From Aldehydirespirator sp965203635 (GTDB lineage Bacteria; Actinomycetota; Acidimicrobiia; Acidimicrobiales; Aldehydirespiratoraceae): a stretch of 64,000 nt of DNA. Positions 36,540 through 44,680 of the stretch are shown piece by piece; positions within the stretch are counted from its first letter, which is position 1, and each line of letters opens with the position of its first letter. The notes under the pieces were generated by a model. That model had not been told where the DNA came from. It saw nothing but the letters and a program-made list of their open reading frames with translations, and did not search any database. The stretch spans positions 682,001 to 746,000 of the forward strand of contig OZ241903.1 in the NCBI GenBank assembly GCA_965203635.1. Direction: 5' to 3'. The translations under genes were made by a program, and so were the position numbers.

Positions 36540-37144
36540 TGGTGCCTTCCCGAGACGGGCACCGGCTTGCCGGGCTTGGCGACCGGGGGTGGCACGGACC
36601 GGAACAGGGTGCCGGCTTCGTGCCGGGCGGCTCGGGCGGTTCGGGCACCGAGCGCCTCGGGCAGCGCGGTGAAGGCCACCAGGCCCAGTCCGGCCATCAA
36701 GAGAATCTCCACCGCCAGCGCCGCGCCCACCGCGGGACGGTCGCTGATCGACTGGGCGACGGCCTGAACCGGTGAGGCGTCCGTTCCGACCGCCGCGAAC
36801 GACACCGCGGCCAGGGTCAGATTGCCGAGAACGTGAACCCGCGAGGGCGGCGCATCGAGGCGCCCGAAGCATCCGCACGAGCCCGCCTTCACCAGCACCG
36901 CACGAAGCACGATCACGGCAAAGGACGCGTAGAGCAGGCCCATGGCCCACGCGGCCGGTCCACCCACCAGCAGGGCGGCTATCCCGACCGCGGCTTCCGA
37001 CGCTCCGACGAGCCGTACCAGAGGGGTCGGGGCCCGGAAGCCGAGAAGGTCCGCGACGCCCGGCGCCGGCCTCGACAGCTTGGCCGCGCCCGCCGCCACC
37101 AGCAGCACCGCGGCAGAGGCGTAGATCGCAGACACCACTGACAC
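36536..37144 (-). CDS. MauE/DoxX-like redox membrane protein
   Basis: 202 residues with four to five membrane segments and the cysteine pair in AGSCGCFGRLD, typical of MauE, which assists disulfide formation of exported proteins together with MauD. First gene of the five-gene minus-strand set. GTG start lies 8 nt after a TAGCAT box, a leaderless arrangement; the gene ends in a GTGA overlap. Confidence 0.83.
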   Translation of the reverse strand: MSVVSAIYASAAVLLVAAGAAKLSRPAPGVADLLGFRAPTPLVRLVGASEAAVGIAALLVGGPAAWAMGLLYASFAVIVLRAVLVKAGSCGCFGRLDAPPSRVHVLGNLTLAAVSFAAVGTDASPVQAVAQSISDRPAVGAALAVEILLMAGLGLVAFTALPEALGARTARAARHEAGTLFRSVPPPVAKPGKPVPVSGRHQ

Positions 37145-37152
37145 GGGCGGCG

Positions 37153-37158
37153 ATGCTA
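37153..37158 (-). promoter_or_regulatory. -10-like box TAGCAT before mauE-like gene
   Basis: TAGCAT on the minus strand ends 8 nt before the GTG at 37144; leaderless geometry, promoter for the mau-like set. Confidence 0.45.
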
Positions 37159-37189
37159 ACGGCCTCGACGAGGCTCAGGCCAGCCTGGT

Positions 37190-37259
37190 CCCCTTCGCCG
37201 GATGGACGCCTAGATGCCGGGGGCCCCCTTCGCCGGATGGATGCCTAGATGCCGGGGGT
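37190..37259. repeat. 35-bp tandem duplication across a stop codon
   Basis: Unit CCCCTTCGCCGGATGGA... occurs at 37190-37224 and 37225-37259 with two differences. The second copy contains the last codons and TAG of the PhyH-like gene; the first repeats them just beyond the end, so TAG is also duplicated. Confidence 0.8.
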
Positions 37260-38114
37260 CCGGTACCCGTCGGACCGCCACAGGATCGGGAAGTGGTTCT
37301 CGTCCATCTCGTCGTCGGTGAGCCGGGCGTAGCGGGAGTAGATGGGTCCGTTCCCCTCGCCGAAGCCGGCCCGGTCGAAACGGGCCTCGCTGCTGGCGCA
37401 GTGCAGCACCAGGGACCGGCGATGGCGGCCCGAGCGGTTGGGGCCCGAGCCGTGCCAGGCCCAGCCGTGGTGGAACGACCCGCCGCCGGCGGCCACCTCC
37501 ACCGCGGCAATGTCGAGCTCGACGCCGGCAGTCGCGGCGGCGGCCCTCACGGTGGCCCGGTAGTCCTCGGGGTCATGGAACTCGCCCATCGGGTCGGCCC
37601 CAGTGGGCCAGCGGTGCGATCCCCGGGCCAGTTCCATGGTGCCGCCGCCGGCGGAAGTGTCATCGAGGGCGATCCAGCAGGAGAACATCTCCGTCGGCTT
37701 GTACCAGGACAGGTAGGCGTTGTCGCGGTGGAAACCGAAGGAGCGCGCCCCCGGCGGCTTCCAGATCACGTTGTCCTGGACGATCCGGGCGCCGGGCCAG
37801 CCGGCGAGGCCGGCCACCGCCTCGCCGAAGCGGGCGTCGAGCACAACCGACGCGATCAGCCGGTCGGCCTTCCAGCCGTTGCAGATCTGCCGGGCCAGGG
37901 CCGGATCGCTGCGACCCTCCTGCCAGTTGACCTCGTCGGGAGCGGTACCGGTCTCGAAGTCGCCCCGGAACAGCCGCTCGAAGCGCTCCTTCAGCGGGTC
38001 GATCAGGCCGGCGTCGATCAGGGCGTCGACAGTCACGAACCCGTCGGCACTGAACGCAGCCGTCTCGGAGGCCGACAGGAGCCCAACCCCGCTGAGGCGA
38101 TCAGCCACCGTCAT
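37245..38114 (-). CDS. Phytanoyl-CoA dioxygenase family (PhyH) oxygenase
   Basis: 289-residue Fe(II)/2-oxoglutarate oxygenase. Facial-triad HxD in GFHRDNAYLSW and distal histidine in the GWAWHGSG segment, followed by arginine RRSL for 2-oxoglutarate. Hydroxylates an unknown acyl-CoA or small substrate. ATG at 38114 overlaps the stop of the acyl-CoA dehydrogenase (ATGA), so both act in one pathway. Confidence 0.85.
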   Translation of the reverse strand: MTVADRLSGVGLLSASETAAFSADGFVTVDALIDAGLIDPLKERFERLFRGDFETGTAPDEVNWQEGRSDPALARQICNGWKADRLIASVVLDARFGEAVAGLAGWPGARIVQDNVIWKPPGARSFGFHRDNAYLSWYKPTEMFSCWIALDDTSAGGGTMELARGSHRWPTGADPMGEFHDPEDYRATVRAAAATAGVELDIAAVEVAAGGGSFHHGWAWHGSGPNRSGRHRRSLVLHCASSEARFDRAGFGEGNGPIYSRYARLTDDEMDENHFPILWRSDGYRTPGI

Positions 38115-39274
38115 GCCCGCTCCCGGGCCCGCCTCATCAGACCCTTGGCGATGATCGTGCGCTGGATCTCGTTGGTGCCCTCGCCGATGGCCATCAGCGG
38201 CGCGTCGCGGTACAGGCGCTCGATCTCCATCTCGGTCGAATATCCGTAGCTGCCGTGGATGCGCATGGACTCGAGCGACGCCTTGATGGCGGCTTCCGAG
38301 CCGAAGAGCTTGGCCATGCCCGCCTCCACATCGGCCCGCAGGCCCTGGTCGATGCGGTTCGCGGCCCAGCGGGTCAGCAGCCTGGCCGCCTCGATCTCGG
38401 TGGCCATGTCGGCCAGCTTCAGCTGGATGGCCTGGAACTCCCCGATGGGCTGGCCGAAGGCCTCCCGCTGCTGGGAGTAGTCGAGCGCGGCATCGAAGGC
38501 GGCCTGGGCCACGCCCACACCCCGTGCCGCGATGTTGATCCGGCCGACCTCCAGGCCTGACATCACCTGCTTGAACCCCAGGCCCTCCTGTCCGCCCAGC
38601 AGGTTGTCGGCCGGTACTCGCACATCGTCGAGCACCACCTCGCACGACTCGGGGCCCTTGTACCCGAGCTTGCCCAGATCCCTGAGCACTTCGAGACCGG
38701 GCGTGCCCGCCTCGATCATGAGCACGCTCATGCCCCTGTGCCGGGGCACGGAGTCCGGGTCGGTCTTGACCAGCACGGGAAGCGGGTTGGCGAAGCGGGC
38801 GTTGGTGATCCAGGTCTTGGTCCCCCGGATCACGTAGGTGTCCCCGTCGCGCCAGGCCCGGGTGGAGATGCCCTGCAGATCGCTGCCCGCGCCCGGCTCG
38901 GTGAGGGCGATGGCGGTGCGCCGCTCGCCGGTGGCCAACTCGGGCAGCCAGCGCTGCTTCTGCTCCTCCGTACCGTGCAGCATGATCATCCGGCAGCTCA
39001 GGGAGTGGCTGCCGAGGATCCCGGCGATGCCCATCCAGCCCATGGAGATCTCCTCGAAGACGAGGCTCATCGACACTGTGTCGAGGTCGAGTCCGCCGTA
39101 TTCGGCGCCGACGGTGATGCCGAACAGGCCCATCTCGGCCATCTTGGCCACGATCTCATGGGGATACTGGCCCGACTGCTCCATCTCGCGGGCCACCGGC
39201 CTGATCTCGCTGTCGACGAACTGCCGGAGCACGTCGCGGAACATCTGCTGCTCTTCGCTCAGCTCGAAGTCCAT
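38111..39274 (-). CDS. Acyl-CoA dehydrogenase
   Basis: 387-residue flavoprotein: MDFELSEEQQMFRDVLRQFV at the start, ALTEPGAGSDLQGISTRA (FAD/substrate signature), AYSQQREAFGQPI-type helix and TNEIQRTIIAKGLM at the end, where GEGTNEIQ carries the second signature. The catalytic glutamate is expected near the C-terminal YRDAPLMAIGEGT. ATG at 39274 has GGGGGA a few nt upstream; in-frame codons further upstream are not needed. A 15-bp palindrome lies 30 nt before the start. Confidence 0.92.
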   Translation of the reverse strand: MDFELSEEQQMFRDVLRQFVDSEIRPVAREMEQSGQYPHEIVAKMAEMGLFGITVGAEYGGLDLDTVSMSLVFEEISMGWMGIAGILGSHSLSCRMIMLHGTEEQKQRWLPELATGERRTAIALTEPGAGSDLQGISTRAWRDGDTYVIRGTKTWITNARFANPLPVLVKTDPDSVPRHRGMSVLMIEAGTPGLEVLRDLGKLGYKGPESCEVVLDDVRVPADNLLGGQEGLGFKQVMSGLEVGRINIAARGVGVAQAAFDAALDYSQQREAFGQPIGEFQAIQLKLADMATEIEAARLLTRWAANRIDQGLRADVEAGMAKLFGSEAAIKASLESMRIHGSYGYSTEMEIERLYRDAPLMAIGEGTNEIQRTIIAKGLMRRARERA

Positions 39275-39303
39275 GCGTCCCCCCCCGCCGGTCGGTCCCT
39301 GGC

Positions 39304-39318
39304 CCGGAACTGTTCCGG
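39304..39318. promoter_or_regulatory. Perfect 15-bp palindrome, probable operator of the acyl-CoA dehydrogenase operon
   Basis: CCGGAAC-t-GTTCCGG, perfect over 15 bp, just downstream of a CATAAT -10-like box and 30 nt before the acyl-CoA dehydrogenase ATG. Fits a TetR-type operator; no such regulator is in the window. Confidence 0.45.
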
Positions 39319-39460
39319 TCATTATGTCGTCGCCGAACCGCTCGGCGTCGCCTAGCGGCGCTTGCCGGCGCCGCGGCCCGACCCTGTAGCGGGCCGTGCA
39401 CCTCCGGCACACGCCTCGCTTCGGGCGGGGCCGGCTTTGTAGAGTTTGCGGATCGGGCCG

Positions 39461-40786
39461 ATGAGCAGCCCGGCTGTGGAGGAGCACGTCGCAGGGACGG
39501 AGGACATGGCGCCTGAGTCGACTCCCGCTGGACGGGAGCATCCGATCGCTCCTTTCAGCCTCCGGCGCAAGTCGATCCAGGCCATGCTCAATGTCACGCT
39601 GATGCTCGCCGTCAGTGTCACGTTGCTCGTGATGGCCATCGACGCCGGCGACACCACGCTGGTCGTTCTCGCATCGGTCGGTCTCGCCCTGCTGGTCTTC
39701 TTGACCTACCGTCTCGTGACCACCGGCCGTCGCACAGTTCAGGTGGAGCTCTGGATCCGCCACATGGGCGAGGGGAACCTGGACTACACGGTGGATCTGG
39801 CCGGCAACGACGAGGTCAACGAGGCGGCCGAGGCGCTGGAGAAGCTCCGGCAGCGATCGATCGAGGCGCTCCAGCTAGACCTCGTGCGGAAGCTGTCCGA
39901 GGACCTCCAAGCCAAGAACGAGGAGCTGGAGGGGGTGCTGTCGGAGCTGAGGCAGACTCAGGACCGGATAGTCGTGCGCCAGAAGCTGGTGGAGCTGGGA
40001 GAGCTGACCGCGGGCGTGGCCCATGAGATGAGGAACCCGCTGAACTTCATGAGGAACTTCTCCGAGGCGTCGGAGGAGCTCGTCGCCGAACTGCGCGAGG
40101 CCGTGGAGCAGCCCGAAGCGGACCTGGACGACGGCACCCGCGCCCTGATCGCGGGAATCATCGACGACCTGGCCGAGAACCTTCTGAGGATCCGTTCCCA
40201 CGGGGACCGGGCCGACCGGATCGTGAGGGACATGGCGACGATCGGGCGCGGGGGCGGCACCCGCCAGCCGGTCGCCATCAACGACCTGCTCAACGACAGG
40301 ACGACGATCGCCTTCCACAGCGCCCAGGCCCAGTTCGAGGACTTCGAGGTCGACATCCACCGCGACTGCGACCCCGGTGTCGGCGAGATGGAGGTCGTGC
40401 CCGAGGAGATGGGGAGGGTGTTCTTGAACCTGGTCGGCAATGCCTGCTTCGCGATGGACGAGAAGCGGCGGATGGTCGAGCGGGACAACGGCTCCTACAA
40501 GCCGGCTCTGTGGCTGAAGACCGAGCGAACCGGCCAGGAGATAGTCATCCGCATCCGCGACAACGGGACCGGCATCCCGCCCGACTCCATGGACAAGATC
40601 TTCAACCCGTTCTACACGACCAAGCCGTCGGGGACCGGCGTGGGACTGGGACTCAGCCTCTGCAGCGATGTCGTCCGGCAGCACGGCGGGTCGATAACCG
40701 CCGAGTCCGAGCCCGGTGAGTTCACCGAGATGACCGTCCGGCTCCCGTTGCTCCCGCTGCCCGACCGCGGATCGGGTTCCGGCTAG
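39461..40786 (+). CDS. Membrane histidine kinase (orphan)
   Basis: 441 residues: two membrane helices near 40-60 and 65-90, a HAMP-like linker (IRHMGEGNLDYTV), a coiled coil (about 125-170), dimerisation domain with ELTAGVAHEMRNPLNFM (phospho-histidine) and ATPase domain (NLVGNACFAM as N box, IRIRDNGTGIP as G1, GTGVGLGLSL as G2). No partner response regulator adjacent. ATG 39461 follows a TAGAGT box (39440-39445); ATG 39506 is an alternative. Confidence 0.85.
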   Translation: MSSPAVEEHVAGTEDMAPESTPAGREHPIAPFSLRRKSIQAMLNVTLMLAVSVTLLVMAIDAGDTTLVVLASVGLALLVFLTYRLVTTGRRTVQVELWIRHMGEGNLDYTVDLAGNDEVNEAAEALEKLRQRSIEALQLDLVRKLSEDLQAKNEELEGVLSELRQTQDRIVVRQKLVELGELTAGVAHEMRNPLNFMRNFSEASEELVAELREAVEQPEADLDDGTRALIAGIIDDLAENLLRIRSHGDRADRIVRDMATIGRGGGTRQPVAINDLLNDRTTIAFHSAQAQFEDFEVDIHRDCDPGVGEMEVVPEEMGRVFLNLVGNACFAMDEKRRMVERDNGSYKPALWLKTERTGQEIVIRIRDNGTGIPPDSMDKIFNPFYTTKPSGTGVGLGLSLCSDVVRQHGGSITAESEPGEFTEMTVRLPLLPLPDRGSGSG

Positions 40787-41719
40787 CTATATCGACTGGC
40801 TCGGGAAGCCGAGGCCCTCGTGGTCCCGGCCGGACATGTCGGCGTTGAGACGAGCCGCCACCATCAGCTTGGACATCACCGGACCCAGCTCGGCGGGGTT
40901 GTCCGGCTGGACCTCGACCGGACCCAGGTGCCATCCCTCGGATATGCCCAGCTTGCTGCCCCGCACATCGAACACGCGGCCGGTGACGTTGGCCGCCTCG
41001 GGGCTCGCCAGCCAGGCGGTGACCACCGCGATCCAGCGGGGGTCGATGCTGTCCTTGAACTCCTCGGAGGCCTCGTCGCCGCCCATGAGCGGCGCGGTGA
41101 GGCGCGACCAGGCCGTGGGGGCCAGGCAGTTGACGGTCACGCCGTAGCGGACCAGTTCCTGGGCCGCGATCACGGTGAAGGCGGCGATACCGGCCTTGGC
41201 TGCGCCGTAGTTGGTCTGGCCGACGTTGCCGTAGATCCCCGACGGTGACGACGTGTTGATGATCCGCCCGTAGGTCTCCTCGCCCGACTTGGCCTTGTTG
41301 CGCCAGTACACCGCGGCGTGATGCGACGGCCCGAAGGTGCCCTTGAGGTGGACGGCCATCACGGCGTCCCAGTCGTCCTCGGTCATCGAGAACACCATCC
41401 GGTCCCGCAGGATGCCGGCGTTGTTGACCACGATGTTGATGTCGCCGAACGTGTCGATGGCCTGTTGCACCATGGCCCCGGCGTCATCGAAGCTGGCCAC
41501 GCTGCCGCCGTTGACGACCGCCTCTCCCCCGGCCGAGGTGATGGCGCCGACCACTTCGGCGGCGGGGGTCACGTCCGCGCCTCCGCCGAACTCGTCGCCG
41601 CCCAAGTCGTTGACCACGACTTTGGCGCCGTGCTCGGCGAGCATCAGGGCGTGCTCGCGCCCGATGCCGCGTCCTGCGCCGGTGACGAGCGCCACCTTGC
41701 CTTCGAGAAGCCTGGTCAT
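40787..41719 (-). CDS. SDR oxidoreductase (3-hydroxyacyl-CoA dehydrogenase/17-beta-HSD4-like)
   Basis: 310-residue short-chain dehydrogenase with TGAGRGIGREHA, NNAG in IVVNNAGILRD, catalytic Ser in NTSSPSGIYG and YGAAK. The NDLGG segment after the second strand and the overall length resemble the dehydrogenase part of multifunctional beta-oxidation proteins. Leadered mRNA: TAGCGT box, then AGGAGG 6 nt before the ATG. Its stop abuts that of the kinase gene. Confidence 0.9.
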   Translation of the reverse strand: MTRLLEGKVALVTGAGRGIGREHALMLAEHGAKVVVNDLGGDEFGGGADVTPAAEVVGAITSAGGEAVVNGGSVASFDDAGAMVQQAIDTFGDINIVVNNAGILRDRMVFSMTEDDWDAVMAVHLKGTFGPSHHAAVYWRNKAKSGEETYGRIINTSSPSGIYGNVGQTNYGAAKAGIAAFTVIAAQELVRYGVTVNCLAPTAWSRLTAPLMGGDEASEEFKDSIDPRWIAVVTAWLASPEAANVTGRVFDVRGSKLGISEGWHLGPVEVQPDNPAELGPVMSKLMVAARLNADMSGRDHEGLGFPSQSI

Positions 41720-41772
41720 GGGACCTCCTGGTCTAGGGCCTGCCAGCCTCGAACGCTACCGGGGGCCGGCGT

Positions 41773-42381
41773 TCACCAGCCCCGGGCGACCCATTCGTCG
41801 AGGTGCGGGGACTCGTCGCCGATGGTGGTGTCGAGGCCGTGACCGGGCAGCACGACCGTGGAGCCGTCGAAGCGGCTGAAGATCCGCTCGGTGATCGAGC
41901 GGATGATCGTCGGGAAGTCGCCCCCCTCGTACTGGGTGGCGCCCGGCCCGCCGGGGAACAGCGTGTCGCCGGTGAACAGCAGCGGCGTCCCCTCCACGTG
42001 GAACGACATCGAGCCGGGGGTGTGGCCCGGGGTGTGCAGGGTGTGCAGCCGGAGGCGGCCGACCTCGATGACGGTGTCGTCCTCCAGCAGGTAGTCGTAG
42101 CTGGGGAGCATGGCCGCGTCCTCGGCGGTCACTCCCACCTCGTAGCCGGCGTCGCGTACCGCCGGGATGGCCTGGATGTGGTCCCAGTGCCCGTGGGTCT
42201 CCAGCACGGTCCGCACGCCGAGCCCGCGGCACAGCTCCAGCAGGCGTTCGTGCTCGTTGGCCGCGTCGATCAGGACCGCCTCGCCGGTGGACGTGCAACG
42301 GATCACGAAGACGTTGTTGTCGACCGGGCCGACGACCACCCTGTGGACCTCGACCCCGGTGTCGGACCAGTGCAGGGTCAT
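41773..42381 (-). CDS. Metallo-beta-lactamase-fold hydrolase (glyoxalase II-like)
   Basis: 202 residues with ETHGHWDHIQ (HxHxDH variant THGHWDH), HTPGHTPGSMSF, FTGDTLFPGG and a final LPGHGLDTT, giving the dinuclear metal site. Likely a thioester hydrolase or hydroxyacylglutathione/mycothiol-ester hydrolase. ATG preceded at 7 nt by TAGGGT. Confidence 0.87.
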   Translation of the reverse strand: MTLHWSDTGVEVHRVVVGPVDNNVFVIRCTSTGEAVLIDAANEHERLLELCRGLGVRTVLETHGHWDHIQAIPAVRDAGYEVGVTAEDAAMLPSYDYLLEDDTVIEVGRLRLHTLHTPGHTPGSMSFHVEGTPLLFTGDTLFPGGPGATQYEGGDFPTIIRSITERIFSRFDGSTVVLPGHGLDTTIGDESPHLDEWVARGW

Positions 42382-42388
42382 GGTGCCG

Positions 42389-42394
42389 ACCCTA
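42389..42394 (-). promoter_or_regulatory. -10-like box TAGGGT before the MBL hydrolase
   Basis: Ends 7 nt before the ATG at 42381; leaderless geometry. Confidence 0.45.
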
Positions 42395-42402
42395 TCGGCG
42401 GG

Positions 42403-42594
42403 TCAGTCGGCGAAGATGCGCACCTCGCCGCGGATGTCGCCGGGGGCGCCGCAGCACCAGCAGGGCACCGACGACGACCCGCGCCAAGTGACGTCGCAGC
42501 GCTCGCACCGCAGCGAGTGGGGCGCGTCCGCGAGCGCGGCCACGGCCACGCCGGCGCCGCTGGGCGGGTTCGATCGACGGATCCAGAACCGCAC
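42403..42594 (-). CDS. Small zinc-ribbon protein
   Basis: 63 residues with CERC...PCWCCG, a compact zinc ribbon, and a hydrophilic C-terminus ending VRIFAD. Function unknown; such proteins are common in actinobacteria. GTG at 42594 was picked because a TATGGT box ends 7 nt before it; the ATG at 42606 in the same frame falls inside that box. Confidence 0.6.
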   Translation of the reverse strand: MRFWIRRSNPPSGAGVAVAALADAPHSLRCERCDVTWRGSSSVPCWCCGAPGDIRGEVRIFAD

Positions 42595-42601
42595 GGGCGT
42601 C

Positions 42602-42607
42602 ACCATA
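42602..42607 (-). promoter_or_regulatory. -10-like box TATGGT before the zinc-ribbon gene
   Basis: Ends 7 nt before GTG 42594; leaderless geometry. Confidence 0.4.
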
Positions 42608-42652
42608 GAGCGCGGTCACGCGCCGGTGGATGATGCCCCCCTTCCCGCCTGG

Positions 42653-42689
42653 GCCCGAGCGGCCCGTGAGCGAAGCGGACAAGAGCGGG
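42653..42689 (+). repeat. 49-bp upstream element, copy 3 (shortened)
   Basis: Keeps the 37-bp 3' part of the element with one mismatch (GCGGAC for GCGAAC). It is co-oriented with the cyclophilin gene and ends 62 nt before its start; a TAGGGT box follows. Confidence 0.7.
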
Positions 42690-42751
42690 AACCAAACCGG
42701 TAGGGTCGCCCGGCCGTCCCGACCCCGAACCGTGATTGCGAGGAATCCATC

Positions 42752-43312
42752 GTGGCCGCCACACCCTGCCCCGCCGAGGACGGATCGAGTCCGGTCCGTC
42801 GCCAGTTCAGCCAGCCGCCGCCGATGTGCATCGATGCCTCCAAGCGCTACACGGCGACGATGGACACTTCCATGGGGTCGATCATCATCGCGCTCGACCC
42901 GGTCGCGGCACCCCTGACGGTCAACAACTTCGTGGTGCTGGCCCGGTACCACTACTACGACGGCGTGACCTTCCACCGCATCATCGGCGGCTTCGTCTGC
43001 CAAGGCGGCGATCCCGAGGGCACCGGCCGGGGCGGCCCCGGCTACCGGTTCGCCGACGAACTGCCCAAGCCCGGCCGCTACGAGATCGGATCGCTGGCGA
43101 TGGCCAACGCCGGGCCCAACACCAACGGCAGCCAGTTCTTCATCATCAGCGGCCCCCAGGGCACCGGGCTCCCGCCGCAGTACTCCTTGTTCGGCAAGGT
43201 CGTCCGGGGCCTGGAGGTGGTGGAGGCCATGCAGCAGGTTGAGACCGACCGCAACGACCGCCCCCTGGTCGACGTGACCATCAACTCGGTGACGATTAGC
43301 GAGTCGGACTGA
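42752..43312 (+). CDS. Cyclophilin-type peptidyl-prolyl isomerase
   Basis: 186 residues: FHRIIGGFVCQGGDPEGTGRGGPGY and NGSQFFI are the catalytic and signature segments. Accelerates proline isomerisation during folding. A proline-rich lead of about 30 residues precedes the domain, with no signal peptide or lipobox. GTG start has GAGGA upstream. Confidence 0.93.
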   Translation: MAATPCPAEDGSSPVRRQFSQPPPMCIDASKRYTATMDTSMGSIIIALDPVAAPLTVNNFVVLARYHYYDGVTFHRIIGGFVCQGGDPEGTGRGGPGYRFADELPKPGRYEIGSLAMANAGPNTNGSQFFIISGPQGTGLPPQYSLFGKVVRGLEVVEAMQQVETDRNDRPLVDVTINSVTISESD

Positions 43313-43393
43313 CTAGCGTCGAAGTTCCCCGCGGGCTCCGAGCGTCTGCTCAACCCGGCCCGCACCCCCAAGACCCTTACTAGGAGCATCCAG

Positions 43394-44245
43394 ATGGAGA
43401 TCGGCACGGTCGGCGTGATCGGCGTTGGAACGATGGGCAGCGGGATCGTCGAGGTCGCGGCCCGCAACGGCCTGCAGGTGGTGGCCCGGGAGGCGACGCC
43501 GGAGCTGGTGGAGGCCGGACGGGCCCGCGTCGAGGGATCGATGGACCGGGGCGTCGCCCGGGGCAAGCTCGACGAGGCCGTACGGGAGGCCGCGTCGGCC
43601 GCGGTCACCTGGACCACGGAGCTGGACGACCTGGCCGGCTGCGACCTGGTGCTCGAGGCCGTTCCGGAGAACCTTCCACTGAAGCTGGAGATCTTCGGTG
43701 TGCTCGACCGGGTGCTGGATCCCGGCGCGATCATGGCCACCAACACGTCGTCGATCCCGATCATCGACGTGGCCATGGGCACATCCCGTCCCCAGCAGGT
43801 GCTGGGCATGCACTTCTTCAACCCGGCCACGGTGATGAAGCTCGTCGAGGTGATCAGCACCCAGCTCACCGACCCGGCCGTGACCGAGGCGGCCACCGCG
43901 TTCGCCACCGACACGCTCGGCAAGCGGGTGGTGCCGGCGCCGGACCGGGCCGGCTTCGTGGTCAACAAGCTGCTGGTGCCCTACATCTGCCAGGCCATCG
44001 AGATGTACGAGTCACAGCACGCCTCCGCCACCGACATCGACGACGCCATGAAGCTGGGCGCGGGCCATCCCATGGGTCCGCTCACGCTGGCCGACCTGAT
44101 CGGGCTCGACGTGTGCCTGTTCACAGCCGAGTCGCTGTACGCGGAGTACGCCGAGAGGTTCTACGCGCCGCCCCCGCTGCTTCGCCGCATGGTGGCCGCG
44201 GGCCGGCTGGGCCGCAAGACCGGCCGCGGCTTCTACGAGTACTGA
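43394..44245 (+). CDS. 3-hydroxybutyryl-CoA dehydrogenase
   Basis: 283-residue 3-hydroxyacyl-CoA dehydrogenase: GVIGVGTMGSGI for NAD, EAVPENLPLK, ATNTSSIPI, HFFNPATVMKLVEV with the catalytic histidine, and the helical C-terminal domain ending GRKTGRGFYEY. Oxidises 3-hydroxyacyl-CoA to the 3-keto ester in beta-oxidation or related routes. A GGAG lies upstream of the ATG. Confidence 0.94.
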   Translation: MEIGTVGVIGVGTMGSGIVEVAARNGLQVVAREATPELVEAGRARVEGSMDRGVARGKLDEAVREAASAAVTWTTELDDLAGCDLVLEAVPENLPLKLEIFGVLDRVLDPGAIMATNTSSIPIIDVAMGTSRPQQVLGMHFFNPATVMKLVEVISTQLTDPAVTEAATAFATDTLGKRVVPAPDRAGFVVNKLLVPYICQAIEMYESQHASATDIDDAMKLGAGHPMGPLTLADLIGLDVCLFTAESLYAEYAERFYAPPPLLRRMVAAGRLGRKTGRGFYEY

Positions 44246-44280
44246 GCCGCCCTTCCGGCATCCTTCCGGCGTAGCCCGGC

Positions 44281-44328
44281 GAACTTCCGGCTGTCAGGGC
44301 GAATAATCGCGCTCAACTCCCGGAAGTT
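44281..44328. terminator. Palindrome at the meeting point of two convergent genes
   Basis: AACTTCCGG (44282-44290) and CCGGAAGTT (44320-44328), a perfect 9-bp stem, with weak inner GCG/CGC. The right arm lies in the last codons of the HELVH protein gene. Plausible bidirectional terminator of the GAA-type family. Confidence 0.55.
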
Positions 44329-44680
44329 GGTGCCGCCAGCGCTCGGCCGAGGCCCGAGCCTCGGCCTCGAGGGAGATGGCCCGGTAGGCCTGCCGGTGGC
44401 TGCGCAGGCGCCCGAGGTTGCGGGCGTACTCGCTCACATACCGTCGCAGGAACCGGATGATCCCGAGCTGGTTGTACTGCTCGACGTGGACCAGTTCATG
44501 GGCGAGCAGGGTTCGCTTCCCAGACCTGTCGTCGTCGCGCAGCACCAGGATGAGCCGGCCCACGGTCATGCCGTCGAAGCCCGGCGCGAGGAACGGAACT
44601 CTCTGCACCCGGGCCCGGCGGGCGAGGTCGGCGGGCACCAGGTCGTAGGCCGCGATCTCCTGGGGGGTCAGCCGCCTCAT
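44294..44680 (-). CDS. HExxH zinc-peptidase-like protein
   Basis: 128 residues with LLAHELVHVEQY, the HExxH zinc motif of small DUF4157/SprT-type domains, and basic helices after it. No signal peptide. ATG at 44680 overlaps the stop of the HAD gene (ATGA). Catalytic activity unproven. Confidence 0.72.
   Translation of the reverse strand: MRRLTPQEIAAYDLVPADLARRARVQRVPFLAPGFDGMTVGRLILVLRDDDRSGKRTLLAHELVHVEQYNQLGIIRFLRRYVSEYARNLGRLRSHRQAYRAISLEAEARASAERWRHQLPGVERDYSP

Noticed and set aside
39275..39763. Long upstream extension of the acyl-CoA dehydrogenase
   Set aside because: The family N-terminus starts at MDFELSEEQ; the extension overlaps the divergent kinase gene and has no domain.
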